56,214 bases of DNA, taken from NCBI GenBank assembly GCA_006503475.1, contig RSEH01000289.1:1-56214 (forward strand), written 5' to 3'. Shown here piece after piece: positions 19,171 through 28,360 of the stretch (within the stretch, counting starts at the first letter, position 1; every line of letters begins with the position of its first letter). The notes under the pieces are model-generated. The model saw only the letters and a list, made by a program, of their open reading frames with translations, had not been told where the DNA came from and searched no databases. Made by a program: the position numbers and the translations under genes. The stretch is from Stentor roeselii (Eukaryota > Ciliophora > Heterotrichea > Heterotrichida > Stentoridae).

Positions 19171-21129
19171 CTAAAACTTCCTAAGCGGGTCAGTATTTTT
19201 CTTAGCAATCTCTAAAGCGATATCTTCCTTCAACGACATCAAAACCTGCAAAGCCCTATTCATTTTATCCTCCACAAACACTCCTCTAACTATTCATTAC
19301 TCATCACTTTGCTCCAAAAGCAGCAAAAGTGCCGTATTGCATTTTTCCACAAAAGAATTTTCACTTCTAGCAAGAACTTTTTTCTCTTCTTTACTTTCTT
19401 CATTTTTTACTTCAGTTTTATTTTCACTTGCAGTACTTCTGCTTGGTGAACTTGCTTTAAAGGCAGGATTTACGAACTTGTTCTCAACTTTTGACTCTTT
19501 TATTTGAAGCGGGTCAAAAATGCCTGGACGTCTTGATGAAGAAGTATCGGCAGAAGTCTTTGAAGGGGGCGAAGGGTTGGAAGGCTGAAGTGATAAAGGG
19601 TTTGAAATAGTTTGAGAAGAAGGACCTTCTTTTATTGGACCGAAGCCGAATGGACCTTTGCTGCTTGTGGGTGTTGTTGAAGTTCCTGAAGGTGTTGAAA
19701 GCGGATTTGATGGAGTTGAAAGCGGATTTGATGGAGTTGAAAGTGGATTTGAAGGAAGCTTCCCACTTGAGGATAATACTTGAGATGGTGTTATTAAACC
19801 AGCTGGTTTCGCCTGAGGAAATGATGGAGTCGCTGAGGCTCCTGTGAAAATCGGTTTTACTTCTGTTTTTTGAGGTGGTTTCGAGCTTTCAGAAGCCAGA
19901 AAAACAGGTCTCAAATCCTTCCCTTGCATTCTCTCCTGATACGAAAGTGCCATATTAACTAAAATATGCACATCTTCAACAGGAGGAAACTTTAACAATC
20001 TTCTAAGAATTCCAGAGTAGTCACTCTGCAGAACTAAATAAATCTTACTGAAAGCTCTAACAAATATAATCATTGCAACACAAATAAAATCAAGTAAAGC
20101 AAGATCCGCATTATCTCCAGCTTGATTAACCTTAGCAAAGATGCTATCCCAAAGAATAAGAGTATCAGCCAAGTTAAACTCACGACTAAGAATACATCTT
20201 AAGTACCTTTGAAGATACATTTGAGGTTCAATTTTTTGCTTTTCAAGATAAAGGTAAAGTTCTTTATCAACCCCTTGAAGTATCCGATGATGAATCTTGT
20301 GACATCTTTTTAACACGCTTGAAACGTTGTCTGATGCGCTTTTGTCTTGATTCACCAAATCGTTGTGTGACTTTTCAGCTTCCCAGGTGAAAAGATCGTT
20401 TTTTTTCTTTGCTGGCCTTTGGGATATCATCGGGTTGAACAGCTCAGCAACACCCAGGTCCATCAGTCTTTCGAAGAGCCAGAAAACGTCGGCTTCGATG
20501 TGTCTTGGGTCGTTTAGAACTGAGAGGTACTCTTGAGTTTTACTTGATGACATGTCGGATGGAGCTTGCTCGGCGTAGGCGACGAATAATACTATTGCTA
20601 ACAACTCGTTCATACCTTGTTTGTAGGAAATGTCGCTGTTTTCTTTTGCCCAGGTGAAGAGAATGTTTACCATTAGGTCCTGCACACTAGTCAATTGAAA
20701 CAAAGGTCTTTCCTGAAAAGTTCTCTGCACATCATTGCGAATGACAGCTTTAAGTTCATTATCAACATGAAAGTTATTCCAAGGGTTCTAAATAGACCAT
20801 ACCTCACTAGCAGAGGACAAAGGATTAAAAATTAAAGGATCGAGATTATCAGTCTTGACACTCTATTTATTTCTTACTCGATGAGATCGAATAATCCTTT
20901 CATGCTCAGCCCTGAGCTCAGCAGTCCTCGCAATCCAGGCCTGAACACTTTGACTTTCCGGAAGAATCCCTAAAAAGATCCTCCAGGCAATGAAGCGGTT
21001 GTGAATAGATCCAAGATGACCTTCAAAGGCAAGACTTCGAATAGTGCCATAGTTCTCCCTGTTAATAAAGTAAGCCTCGAACAGGTCAGGTCTTACAAGA
21101 AATTCAGGAGGAACCAGTTCTTCACTCAT
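19171..21129 (-). CDS. TBC1D5: TBC1D5-like Rab GAP (three 15-nt introns)
   Basis: Four exons (21129-20878, 20862-20803, 20787-19301, 19285-19171) give 637 residues. The TBC domain covers about residues 30-360. Joining exons 2 and 3 restores DNLDPLIFNPLSSASE and NPWNNFHVDNEL, followed by the Arg finger in NDVQRTF and the Gln finger in YKQGMNELLA; both catalytic residues are present, so it should be an active GAP. Later segments (LYLEKQKIEPQMYLQRYLRC, SREFNLADTLILWD) match TBC1D5. The C-terminal third is Ser/Pro-rich with SNPLSTP repeats and ends in a short helix encoded by exon 4. TBC1D5 acts with retromer and controls Rab7 on endosomes. A Rab gene lies two genes upstream. Confidence 0.88.
19286..19300 (-). 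other. 15-nt intron (TBC1D5-like, intron 3)
   Basis: GTAATGAATAGTTAG. Unspliced, it puts a TAA right after LLEQSDE; removal extends the protein by a 38-residue helical C-terminus (EGVFVEDKMNRALQVLMSLK onward). Confidence 0.85.
19691..19753. repeat. 21-bp coding tandem repeat, three units
   Basis: Three head-to-tail units (19691-19711, 19712-19732, 19733-19753) encode SNPLSTP on the minus strand in the disordered tail of the TBC1D5-like protein. High DNA identity suggests recent expansion. Confidence 0.9.
20788..20802 (-). other. 15-nt intron (TBC1D5-like, intron 2)
   Basis: GTATGGTCTATTTAG, between SSASE and NPWNNF. It contains an in-frame TAG; its removal restores the TBC domain. Confidence 0.93.
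20863..20877 (-). other. 15-nt intron (TBC1D5-like, intron 1)
   Basis: GTAAGAAATAAATAG, after RIIRSHR. Removal joins to SVKTDNLDPL and avoids an in-frame TAG. Confidence 0.93.
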
Positions 21130-21199
21130 ATTAATTATCCACCTTAAATATCCCTTAAAAGAAAAATCTTTTCTAGAAAGTCACAGTCAAAAGTAAGAC

Positions 21200-21703
21200 T
21201 CACTTCAATGAAAAAGACTTAAAAATCAACTCAGTGCAAAGTGGAAATGAAATTGATTCAACAATGTCCATCTCGACTCGAGTGAAGGTTGACAAGACGA
21301 AGTCTGAAACATCTGACCCGCTGGGTCTTCCAATTCCGATGCGGAGCCTTTTGAATGACTTACACCCTAGGGTGTTAATAAGTGATCGAACGCCATTATG
21401 CCCTGCTGCACTTCCTTCGAGTTTTAGTTTCGCTTTTCCCAGAGCGAGTTCCAGATCATCATGCACGACGAGGATGTCTTCAGGGAAGAGTCGTTGTCTT
21501 GTCATGTATCTTTTGACTGAAGACCCGCAGAGATTCATGAAGGCCCGTGGTTTGAAAAGGACCCAGTTATTAAATCTTGATTCTTCACCTTCAGGGATAC
21601 TTGTCCAGTGATTATTAAGTGAGTCCAAGTAAAGCATTCCTACATTATGACGAGTCAGTTCATACCCTGCAGGGTTACCGAGGCCTACTAGACATTTGAT
21701 CAT
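21200..21703 (-). CDS. PTRH1: Peptidyl-tRNA hydrolase (Pth, bacterial type)
   Basis: 167 residues from the ATG at 21703; the frame is open upstream but has no other ATG, and MIKCLVGLGNP is the classic family start. Conserved motifs are GLGNP with its Asn, TRHNVG with the catalytic His, KPRAFMN, VVHDDLEL with the catalytic Asp, AAGHNGVRS and RLRIGIGRPSG. The enzyme cleaves peptidyl-tRNA that drops off ribosomes and recycles tRNA. In eukaryotes this bacterial-type Pth1 is often mitochondrial; no presequence is visible. It ends in TGA, evidence that TGA is a stop in this genome. It is 70 bp downstream-adjacent to the TBC gene start and 46 bp after the Rab gene. Confidence 0.95.
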   Translation of the reverse strand: MIKCLVGLGNPAGYELTRHNVGMLYLDSLNNHWTSIPEGEESRFNNWVLFKPRAFMNLCGSSVKRYMTRQRLFPEDILVVHDDLELALGKAKLKLEGSAAGHNGVRSLINTLGCKSFKRLRIGIGRPSGSDVSDFVLSTFTRVEMDIVESISFPLCTELIFKSFSLK

Positions 21704-21749
21704 AATGGCGAATATATTCTCAAGACTTATCAACCAGAATTAACTCATT

Positions 21750-22343
21750 CTAACAACATCCCTTTTTCCCCCCTTTTTTCTCTTTTTCCTCCAACCTGAC
21801 ATTACTTTTACTAGCCGGTTTATTCTTAATATCCGGGTGCAACTTGACAATGATATCATTAAACAACTCTTCAATCCCATAATTCGCTTTTGCAGAGGTT
21901 TTTCGGTAAAGACCATTGATACTTGCTACAAATCTAGTCGCTTCTTCAAGTGGAACTTTCTCAAAGTCAATCAAATCTTCTTTATTCCCAGCAACGGCAA
22001 TTACGATTCCAGGTTTCGAGTTTTCACTGACTTCTTTGTGCCATCGAATCATTCCGTCAAAGCTGTCATGTTTGGTGATGTCGTAAACTAAAATAGCGGC
22101 GTCTGCGTCTTTGTAGTACATTTTTGCAAGGCTGTGATAACGTTCTTGCCCAGCAGTGTCCCAAACGTTTAGCTTTACCATTGTCTCGTGAAGAGTCACG
22201 ATTTTTCCCATGTAACTTGCACCGACTGTGCCGTCTGCGTCTGTTTTGAAACTGTCTGTCACGTAACGAAGCACGATGCTCGACTTTCCCACTCCGGCGT
22301 CGCCGAGAAGAACGACTTTCAGCTGGATTGGAGCTTTTTCCAT
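21750..22343 (-). CDS. Rab GTPase, Rab5/21/22-like
   Basis: 197 residues. G1 GDAGVGKSS (14-22), switch I Thr in DGTVGASY, G3 WDTAGQERYHSLA, G4 GNKED, G5 TSAK, and a C-terminal KKGCC for double geranylgeranylation. WDTAGQERYHSLA.MYY is the hallmark of the Rab5 group, which works in early endocytosis, but switch I (TVGASYMGK) differs from the Rab5 consensus, so it could be a ciliate-specific member. All GTP-binding residues, including the Gln of switch II, are intact. Only 11 bp separate its ATG from the stop of the upstream coiled-coil gene. A TBC-domain Rab GAP lies nearby on the same strand. Confidence 0.95.
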   Translation of the reverse strand: MEKAPIQLKVVLLGDAGVGKSSIVLRYVTDSFKTDADGTVGASYMGKIVTLHETMVKLNVWDTAGQERYHSLAKMYYKDADAAILVYDITKHDSFDGMIRWHKEVSENSKPGIVIAVAGNKEDLIDFEKVPLEEATRFVASINGLYRKTSAKANYGIEELFNDIIVKLHPDIKNKPASKSNVRLEEKEKKGGKKGCC

Positions 22344-22354
22344 TTATTTAATAA

Positions 22355-25300
22355 TTAAGACAAACTGTAACTCGTTAGGTCTAAACGGCTCATATAAAGA
22401 GGCGCTGAGGGTGAATGGATTAAACGATGATGTAAAAAGGATTCGAGCTTTTGGTATGTTGAACGGATTTTTAAAAGCTCGCAATCGGATAGTTCTTTTT
22501 GCATTTCAGCGAAAATTAATGCTGATTTCAAGGATGCTTGAGATGAGTCTTGAAGGGATGGGTTTGATGGACATGGGAATTGATTTGCTTTTGAGGATGG
22601 GGATTGGGGGGGGAAGGAACAGGTGGAAAGGAAGGGATTTGATTGTAATTCGCTTAGAGGAGATGATTTGAATTGGCAATCGGGAAGGTCTGGCAGGGAA
22701 TTACTGGGATTGGAATCAAGGCCTGATAGATTTGGACTGTCTAGATCTTTAATCCGTTGATTTGCTTCTTCAAGCAAATTTTGAAGATCTTCAATCTCTT
22801 TTAGCTTGTATTCCAGGGTTGTAGCCAGTTTTTCCTTTTCTTTAAAATTTTCAGCCAGGGTGTTAACCAATTTTTCTTTTTCTTTTGAAATTACGGAGAG
22901 GGTTTTAACAAGTTTTTCTAGTTCTTTTGATTTTTCTGCCAGGGTGTTAGCCATAATTTCTTTTTCTTTTGAATTTTCTGCCAGGGTCTTAGTTAATCTT
23001 TCCTTTTCTTTTGAATTTTCTGCCAGGGTCTTAGTTAATTTTTCCTTTTCTTTTGAAGTTTCAGCCAGGGTGTTAACAAGATTTTCAAGTTCTGTTAACT
23101 TGTCTGCTAAGGTGATAGCAAGAGATTCCTTTTCTTTTAAATTTTCAGCCAGAATGTTAGTCAATTTTTCGTTTTCATTTGAATTTTCTGCCAGGGTGTT
23201 AGTCAATTTTTCCTTTTCTTTTGAAATTTCAGATATGGTGATAGCGAGTTTTTCCTTTTCTTTTAAATTTTCAGTCAGGTTGTTAGTCAATATTTCCTTT
23301 TCTTTTAAATTTTCAGTCAAGGTGTTAGTCAATTTTTCCTTTTCTTTTGAAATTTCAGCCAGGGTGTTAACAATAATTTCAAGTTCTGCTGACTTATCTG
23401 CTAAAGTGATAGCCAGAGATTCCTTTTCTTTCGAATTTTCAGCCAGGGTGTTAACCAGTTTTTCCATTTCTGTTGACTTTTCTGTCAAGGAGCTTGCCAG
23501 TTTTTCTTTATCTTTTGAATTTTTTAGCAGGGTATTAACCAAGCTTTCAATTTCTTTTGAATCTTTCAAGTTATTATCGATATTTTCCTTTTCTTTTGAA
23601 CCTTCAACTAAGGCATTGACTAGTTTTTCGAGTTCATTTGACTTATCTTCCAAGGTGTTAGTAAGTTTTTCCAGATCTTTTCTAAGTAAATTATTTTCCG
23701 TTTTAAGCTTATCACAGACTTCTTCATTCTTTTCAAAACGTTCAGCCAGTGAAGAGTTTTCTTCTGCCTTCAACTCAAGTAAAGTGATTTTTTCCTTCTG
23801 TAAAAAAACAATTTTTTGAGCATCTTTCCAATTTTTTTTTTCTTGGCTTAAAACCGAAATTTCTGCTTCTAAAGACTTTACTTGAAGTTCAAGTTTTTTT
23901 TTGGCAGCTTCTGAGTCATTCAAGTTTTTTTCAAGTGATTTTAAAGCATTTTGAGAAGATTGTCTTTGTTCACTTAAGGATTTTTCTAGATTTTCTATAT
24001 GGTTTTCATAATCGCTTTTTAGTTTTGATGTGGTTTCGAGTGATTTCTCTGTTAATGACTCTAGAATTGTATTTTTTTGCTGAATCACTTCAAAGAGCTT
24101 GCATTTTAGTGAAGATATTTGCAAGGATTTTTCTTCTAACGAGTTTTGAATACTTTGCCAGAGTTTTTCGCAAAATGTGTTTAAAAAGTTGAATTGTCTT
24201 ACGAAACTCTTTTTAAAGACTGATGAATAAACTGATTGTTTCTGAAAAAAAGTTTCGAAAATTTCTACTTTTTTTTGGTTTTCGCTGGTTTTAACGGCTT
24301 TCATTTCTTTTTTCACAAGAAAGTACTTGTTCTTCAGTTTTCTGTTGTCGGTTTCAAGTTTAGTGACAGTACTTGACAGGTGGTCAATTCGTTCAGTATA
24401 CTGTTTAGTGATCTCTTCAATAAGTTTATTATTAATTTTCTCATTATAATATACAGGAAGTTCCCTAGACTTTTTCCTAATATCACAACCAGCACCAACA
24501 TCAGGAGTTCTAAGAAACCTTCTTTCCGACTCATTAGTCCTCAAAGGTGAATGAGGAGGTTTCCAAGAATTTTCATTATTTTCAATGACTTCCCTTAACT
24601 TAGCCTCAAGCCTTGCTTTTTCATCATCATAAAAATTGCAACTCGGGTACCCTTCACCTCCCCTTACAACTTTCTGAAACTTCGAAGTATTATTCAAGAA
24701 CTTATAAGTTGCAGTGACAATAAAATTCAACTTACTCATAAAACATTGACTTTTAACAGCATTTAAATCACTTTCTTCCTTCAAATCTTTAACTATTTTT
24801 TGCATATCAAGGTCAAGATTGGGATGTTTGATGAGATTATCTCTCCAGACCTTTAATAAGTCTCTTTCTTTTGAGACTTCTGATAAATTCACCTTTAATT
24901 CACAGTTTTCTTTCATTAAACTGCAGGAAAGTCGCTCTCCTGGACTACTTGATCTTTTTATATTACGGACTGGGGTCAGTTCTTGCTTGTCTTCGAGAAT
25001 GTTTAAAGATTTTCTTTTGTGGTGAACTGAAAGCTTTGTTGTGGTGTTTAATTCACTGATTCCGGATATTATGAATGTTTTTAAGGACTCTTTGGATGAG
25101 TCACGGCAGTTTAGTCTTTCCAGAAGTTCTTGCTTGAACTTTAGGAATAATGTGGATGGACTTGAGATGTCTTGAATGCTTAGGAAGTGGTTCAGGTCTG
25201 ATTGGATCTTCTCGCTCTCATGTACAGGAAGTTTCCACGATTCTAAAAGTGTCAACAAATCATTTGAGAATTTTTGAACCTTGAAAAGCAAGTCCGCAAG

Positions 25301-25429
25301 TTTCAAATCACTGAGATTAAGTCTAGAATACAGTCTCTGAATTTCATATTCAGAAGACTCATTCATTTGTGACAGGTCTTGCGATTTTAACCTCATCGCT
25401 CTGGGTTGTCGTGAAAGACTAGTTTTCAT
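22355..25429 (-). CDS. Long coiled-coil protein with 14-residue repeats, 1024 aa
   Basis: Starts MKTSLSRQPRAMRLKSQ at ATG 25429. The N-terminal 320 residues are mixed helix and loop with Ser/Pro stretches; from about residue 330 it is almost continuous coiled coil. Residues about 588-880 are about 20 units of a 14-residue repeat with consensus KL.NTLAENSKEKE, two heptads, followed by a Ser/Pro-rich segment (SNPSNSLPDLPDCQ) and a short helical C-terminus. No membrane segment or catalytic motif. Long coiled coils of this type are usually structural, for example in basal bodies or the cortex; that is only an inference. No orthologue recognised. It is the second of seven tightly packed minus-strand genes when read from 27.4 kb downwards. 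Confidence 0.85.
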   Translation of the reverse strand: MKTSLSRQPRAMRLKSQDLSQMNESSEYEIQRLYSRLNLSDLKLADLLFKVQKFSNDLLTLLESWKLPVHESEKIQSDLNHFLSIQDISSPSTLFLKFKQELLERLNCRDSSKESLKTFIISGISELNTTTKLSVHHKRKSLNILEDKQELTPVRNIKRSSSPGERLSCSLMKENCELKVNLSEVSKERDLLKVWRDNLIKHPNLDLDMQKIVKDLKEESDLNAVKSQCFMSKLNFIVTATYKFLNNTSKFQKVVRGGEGYPSCNFYDDEKARLEAKLREVIENNENSWKPPHSPLRTNESERRFLRTPDVGAGCDIRKKSRELPVYYNEKINNKLIEEITKQYTERIDHLSSTVTKLETDNRKLKNKYFLVKKEMKAVKTSENQKKVEIFETFFQKQSVYSSVFKKSFVRQFNFLNTFCEKLWQSIQNSLEEKSLQISSLKCKLFEVIQQKNTILESLTEKSLETTSKLKSDYENHIENLEKSLSEQRQSSQNALKSLEKNLNDSEAAKKKLELQVKSLEAEISVLSQEKKNWKDAQKIVFLQKEKITLLELKAEENSSLAERFEKNEEVCDKLKTENNLLRKDLEKLTNTLEDKSNELEKLVNALVEGSKEKENIDNNLKDSKEIESLVNTLLKNSKDKEKLASSLTEKSTEMEKLVNTLAENSKEKESLAITLADKSAELEIIVNTLAEISKEKEKLTNTLTENLKEKEILTNNLTENLKEKEKLAITISEISKEKEKLTNTLAENSNENEKLTNILAENLKEKESLAITLADKLTELENLVNTLAETSKEKEKLTKTLAENSKEKERLTKTLAENSKEKEIMANTLAEKSKELEKLVKTLSVISKEKEKLVNTLAENFKEKEKLATTLEYKLKEIEDLQNLLEEANQRIKDLDSPNLSGLDSNPSNSLPDLPDCQFKSSPLSELQSNPFLSTCSFPPQSPSSKANQFPCPSNPSLQDSSQASLKSALIFAEMQKELSDCELLKIRSTYQKLESFLHHRLIHSPSAPLYMSRLDLTSYSLS
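22790..23668. repeat. 42-bp coding tandem repeat array, about 20 units
   Basis: The minus strand encodes about 20 copies of a 14-residue two-heptad unit, with one 13-residue irregular unit near the start. A 7-unit block seems duplicated: the unit SLAITLADKSAELE recurs 294 bp away as SLAITLADKLTELE, with matching neighbours on both sides. Confidence 0.9.
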
Positions 25430-25515
25430 ATTTAAATAAGAAATGTAAAAGAACGAAAGATTTAGAGATATTTTAACGAAAAGTGAAAAACTATGGCTTA
25501 ATGATTAAATTTATT

Positions 25516-27354
25516 CTATGTCTCCACTTCTGGATCAACAATCACGACTTCTTTTTCTTCTTCTAGTTTTTCGAAGAGCTGCTGAGAGACGTCTTCTGAA
25601 GGTTTGACTTCGAATTTTTCAAAGCTTTCTTCAAGGATTTCTTGATTTTCTGCATTTTTTTCATCATCAGATTTTTTTTCTTCCGGGTCTGAATGTTCAG
25701 GAAGTTCAGAAATTTTTAGATCTGAGAGTTTTTCTGAATGTTCTGGAAGATCTGAGGGTTTTGCCTCTAAAGGCTTTGTTTCTGAGGTTTCTTTTGTTTT
25801 TAAATTGTTTTGAGAGGGTATTTCGGGTGAAATGACTGGTTTTTCTGAGGGATGATCAGGTTCTTTTGATTCTTCTTTGTTTGTTTCTGTTTTTAGAGGG
25901 GGAGGGTTTGGATTGGAATTTTCTGATGTTTTTAAGGGTTTTTCAATGTTTTCTGTTTTTTCGGAATGAAAGGAATCGTTTTTAGTGGTTTTTTCTTGAT
26001 TTTCAGGTGAATCAGGAAGGTTTAGATTTTTTGAATTTTCTTGGGAATGTTTCTCAGAGTTAAGATCATCTTTTTTTTCTTTTTTATGGGATTTTTCTTC
26101 ATCTTTTAGGTCTTTTTCCCCACGATTATTGTTTAAATGGTTAGGGATTTCTTGGCTTTCATGGATTAAGTCCTTTTCTTCATTTTTTAGTTCTTTTTCC
26201 TCATGATTTTTTTCTAAATGGTCAGGAATTTCTTTGCTTTCATGAATAGAATCCTTATGAGAATCATTTTTTATTACAGTTTCAATCTTATCTTCAGAAT
26301 GAACATCTTTTTCTTCTAATTTTTCCTGAATCTTAATATCTTTGATATTTTCTTCTTTCTCAATCTCTATATTTTTATTCTCAGTAATTTTCTCCTCTTT
26401 TTCCTTCTTTTGTTCTTCATGCACTATTTCACTACCCTTTTGTTCAACATGCACAATTTCAATTCCCTTTTCTTGAATTTTTTCATTACCCTGTACATTC
26501 CCCACATTTTCCTTAGTTTTCTCACTTTCACTTAAATCTTTACTTTTTTTCACCTCCTTCGATAAATCTTCCAAAGTTTCTTTATTTTTAATCCCAACTT
26601 CCTTGGGACTATCCCTTTCATTTTTTTTTCCCAAATCCTTTAAATCAAATCCGATTTCATTTTGAATCTTACTTGATCCAACATCTTCACTTCTTCTTCG
26701 ATTTTTCTGAATGACCTGAGCTAAAGTTTCATGATTTTTTTTCTTAATTTTTTTCTGAATGCTTGGCAAGTTGATAGACCCAAGAGTTTTACTGAGTCCA
26801 TCTTCTTCTTTCTCAGTCCCCATGCGTTCATGTGACTCCATCGGAGGAAGTCTTGAAGCAAGATGACTAGTTCCGAACCTGTTGCCTTTCTTCGAAATTG
26901 ACTCTCTGTACCTGCTGGCGACTTCCCATTCATCTTGGAACTTTTTAGCTGACAACTCAGCAGGTTTTTCATTGAGTCTTCTCACAAGAGCCTCGTTGTC
27001 CTCGTCTATTCTTCTTGCTTCTTTTTTCCTTACACTGATGTTTAAACTCTTGACTGCTGGGACTTCTCTTGCTGAGTTCAGGATTTTTTGAGTAACTGTT
27101 TCCCTTTTCCCTTTGTTTATTTCAGTTAAAATCTTTAATAACTGTTGGTTGTGCTTTGTTATCGACTTTTTCTTTTCTTTTTGGAGAAATTCTTTGCCTT
27201 GCTTTTGAGTTGAAAGCTTTTCTTTTGTTTTTGGAGTTGAGTTGTCGATTCGTTTTGATGCGTGAGACTTGATTTCTTGAAGTCGTTGCATGTGGAGTTT
27301 GTGGGAATATTCTCTGTACCATTTTGTGGTGAGTTTCTCCTCGAGGGATTGCAT
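25516..27354 (-). CDS. CFAP97/hemingway-like protein with long acidic-basic tail, 612 aa
   Basis: The N-terminal 170 residues carry a CFAP97 (hemingway)-type region: LLKILTEINKGKR, then VKSLNISVRKKEARRIDEDN, EALVRRLNEK and FQDEWEVASRYRESISKKG. The basic KKEARRID..N..L..RL pattern is what I recognise from that family, whose members act in flagella and cilia. The remaining 440 residues are low-complexity Glu/Lys/Ser, probably disordered, with repeated words such as HESKEIPDHL/HESQEIPNHL and EIVHVEQK/EIVHEEQK, signs of internal duplication. Start is ATG 27354; the upstream gene ends 31 bp away. Family call is moderate because only the short N-terminal motif supports it. Confidence 0.6.
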   Translation of the reverse strand: MQSLEEKLTTKWYREYSHKLHMQRLQEIKSHASKRIDNSTPKTKEKLSTQKQGKEFLQKEKKKSITKHNQQLLKILTEINKGKRETVTQKILNSAREVPAVKSLNISVRKKEARRIDEDNEALVRRLNEKPAELSAKKFQDEWEVASRYRESISKKGNRFGTSHLASRLPPMESHERMGTEKEEDGLSKTLGSINLPSIQKKIKKKNHETLAQVIQKNRRRSEDVGSSKIQNEIGFDLKDLGKKNERDSPKEVGIKNKETLEDLSKEVKKSKDLSESEKTKENVGNVQGNEKIQEKGIEIVHVEQKGSEIVHEEQKKEKEEKITENKNIEIEKEENIKDIKIQEKLEEKDVHSEDKIETVIKNDSHKDSIHESKEIPDHLEKNHEEKELKNEEKDLIHESQEIPNHLNNNRGEKDLKDEEKSHKKEKKDDLNSEKHSQENSKNLNLPDSPENQEKTTKNDSFHSEKTENIEKPLKTSENSNPNPPPLKTETNKEESKEPDHPSEKPVISPEIPSQNNLKTKETSETKPLEAKPSDLPEHSEKLSDLKISELPEHSDPEEKKSDDEKNAENQEILEESFEKFEVKPSEDVSQQLFEKLEEEKEVVIVDPEVET

Positions 27355-27385
27355 ATTTATAAGGATTTGACTTAAGAAAATTTCA

Positions 27386-28312
27386 TTAAATATCGTGGCA
27401 GATTTTTTTTGGATATAGCTCTAATTGTTTCTTTTCCTTCAGCGAAACCGTACTAGCCCTCCTAAAAAACTGATTACGACAAGCTTCAAACTCCATCAAT
27501 TCTTTAACAAACCCTTCATTAGGTTCAATAATATCCCGATGTTTTTTCGTAAACTGAAAAGCTTGTTCCAATGTTTTTCCATAAGCCCTCATAAGATACA
27601 TGATAACAATAGTAGCCGACCGTGATTTACCCTGTGCACAATGAACCAAAACAACATTTTTCCTATCATCACTACTCGTATCCCAAGCTTCTTCAATGAA
27701 CTCAAAAGCCCTTTGAAAAAAAAGTGAAATTTTTTCAGTTTCCGAGTCCTCCACAAAGACCCTGCAATATTTAATATTCGGAAACAAGTTAGAAGCAGCT
27801 CTTGTTACATTGCAAATGTGAGTGATTTTCAAAGTTTCAATCACTTCGCGATTATGTGCCTGGACAAGACTCCCGAGGTACAAAAAGTTTGGAATTATTT
27901 CATTTGGGAACTCTTTGATTGAGAGGTGTCGGAAACTGCTGCATAAAAACGGGTATCGAAGGAGAAAATCATTGATTGTCTCTAGTTTGTGGATTTCTCT
28001 GCATTTTAGTCCTTCTAATAAGGTTTTAAAGGTTTCAGCTTCCACTTGAAAAGGACTTTCAAAACCGATGATAAGGCAAAAGCGTCTAAGTCTTGAAAGT
28101 TCTTTTTCTTTTGTAAGACGTTTCAAGTACTGCTCACAGTACAAGGACCTGTCAGGCAGTACATGAAGAGAACTTCGAAGAGCACAAGAGTTGAAGTCTT
28201 CCAAAGTCCGGATATCAAAGAACTTAAAGCTATTCTGATACATTTGCATTAAATTGAACACGAACTGTGCCTGCAAGGCATTTTTTTGACTGAATTCACT
28301 AAACAGGTCCAT
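27386..28312 (-). CDS. Rhodanese plus dual-specificity phosphatase (MKP/STYXL1-like architecture)
   Basis: 308 residues. A rhodanese-like N-terminal domain (about 25-130, with FKFFDIRTLEDFNSCALRSS) precedes a DSP domain (about 135-290): IIPNFLYLGSL, a possible general-acid Asp near residue 189 in FVEDSETEKIS, the P-loop HCAQGKSRS (His224, Cys225, Arg231) and a C-terminal helix. This order matches MAP-kinase phosphatases and STYXL1; animal STYXL1 is catalytically dead, whereas this protein keeps Cys and Arg and should be active. The rhodanese part seems to lack an active-site Cys loop, as in MKPs where it docks the kinase. It is 48 bp downstream of PTEN, same strand. Confidence 0.88.
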   Translation of the reverse strand: MDLFSEFSQKNALQAQFVFNLMQMYQNSFKFFDIRTLEDFNSCALRSSLHVLPDRSLYCEQYLKRLTKEKELSRLRRFCLIIGFESPFQVEAETFKTLLEGLKCREIHKLETINDFLLRYPFLCSSFRHLSIKEFPNEIIPNFLYLGSLVQAHNREVIETLKITHICNVTRAASNLFPNIKYCRVFVEDSETEKISLFFQRAFEFIEEAWDTSSDDRKNVVLVHCAQGKSRSATIVIMYLMRAYGKTLEQAFQFTKKHRDIIEPNEGFVKELMEFEACRNQFFRRASTVSLKEKKQLELYPKKICHDI

Positions 28313-28360
28313 TTATAGCCTTAATTTTCTCATATTTATAATCATGATTACTGAAAACAC

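Noticed and set aside
21704-21733. Upstream non-ATG extension of peptidyl-tRNA hydrolase
   Set aside because: The open frame above the MIKCLVGLGNP start has no ATG and no presequence features.
22806-23819. Plus-strand 337-codon repetitive Ser/Phe-rich ORF
   Set aside because: It is the antisense of the 14-residue coiled-coil repeats; its repeats are a mirror of the 42-bp units.
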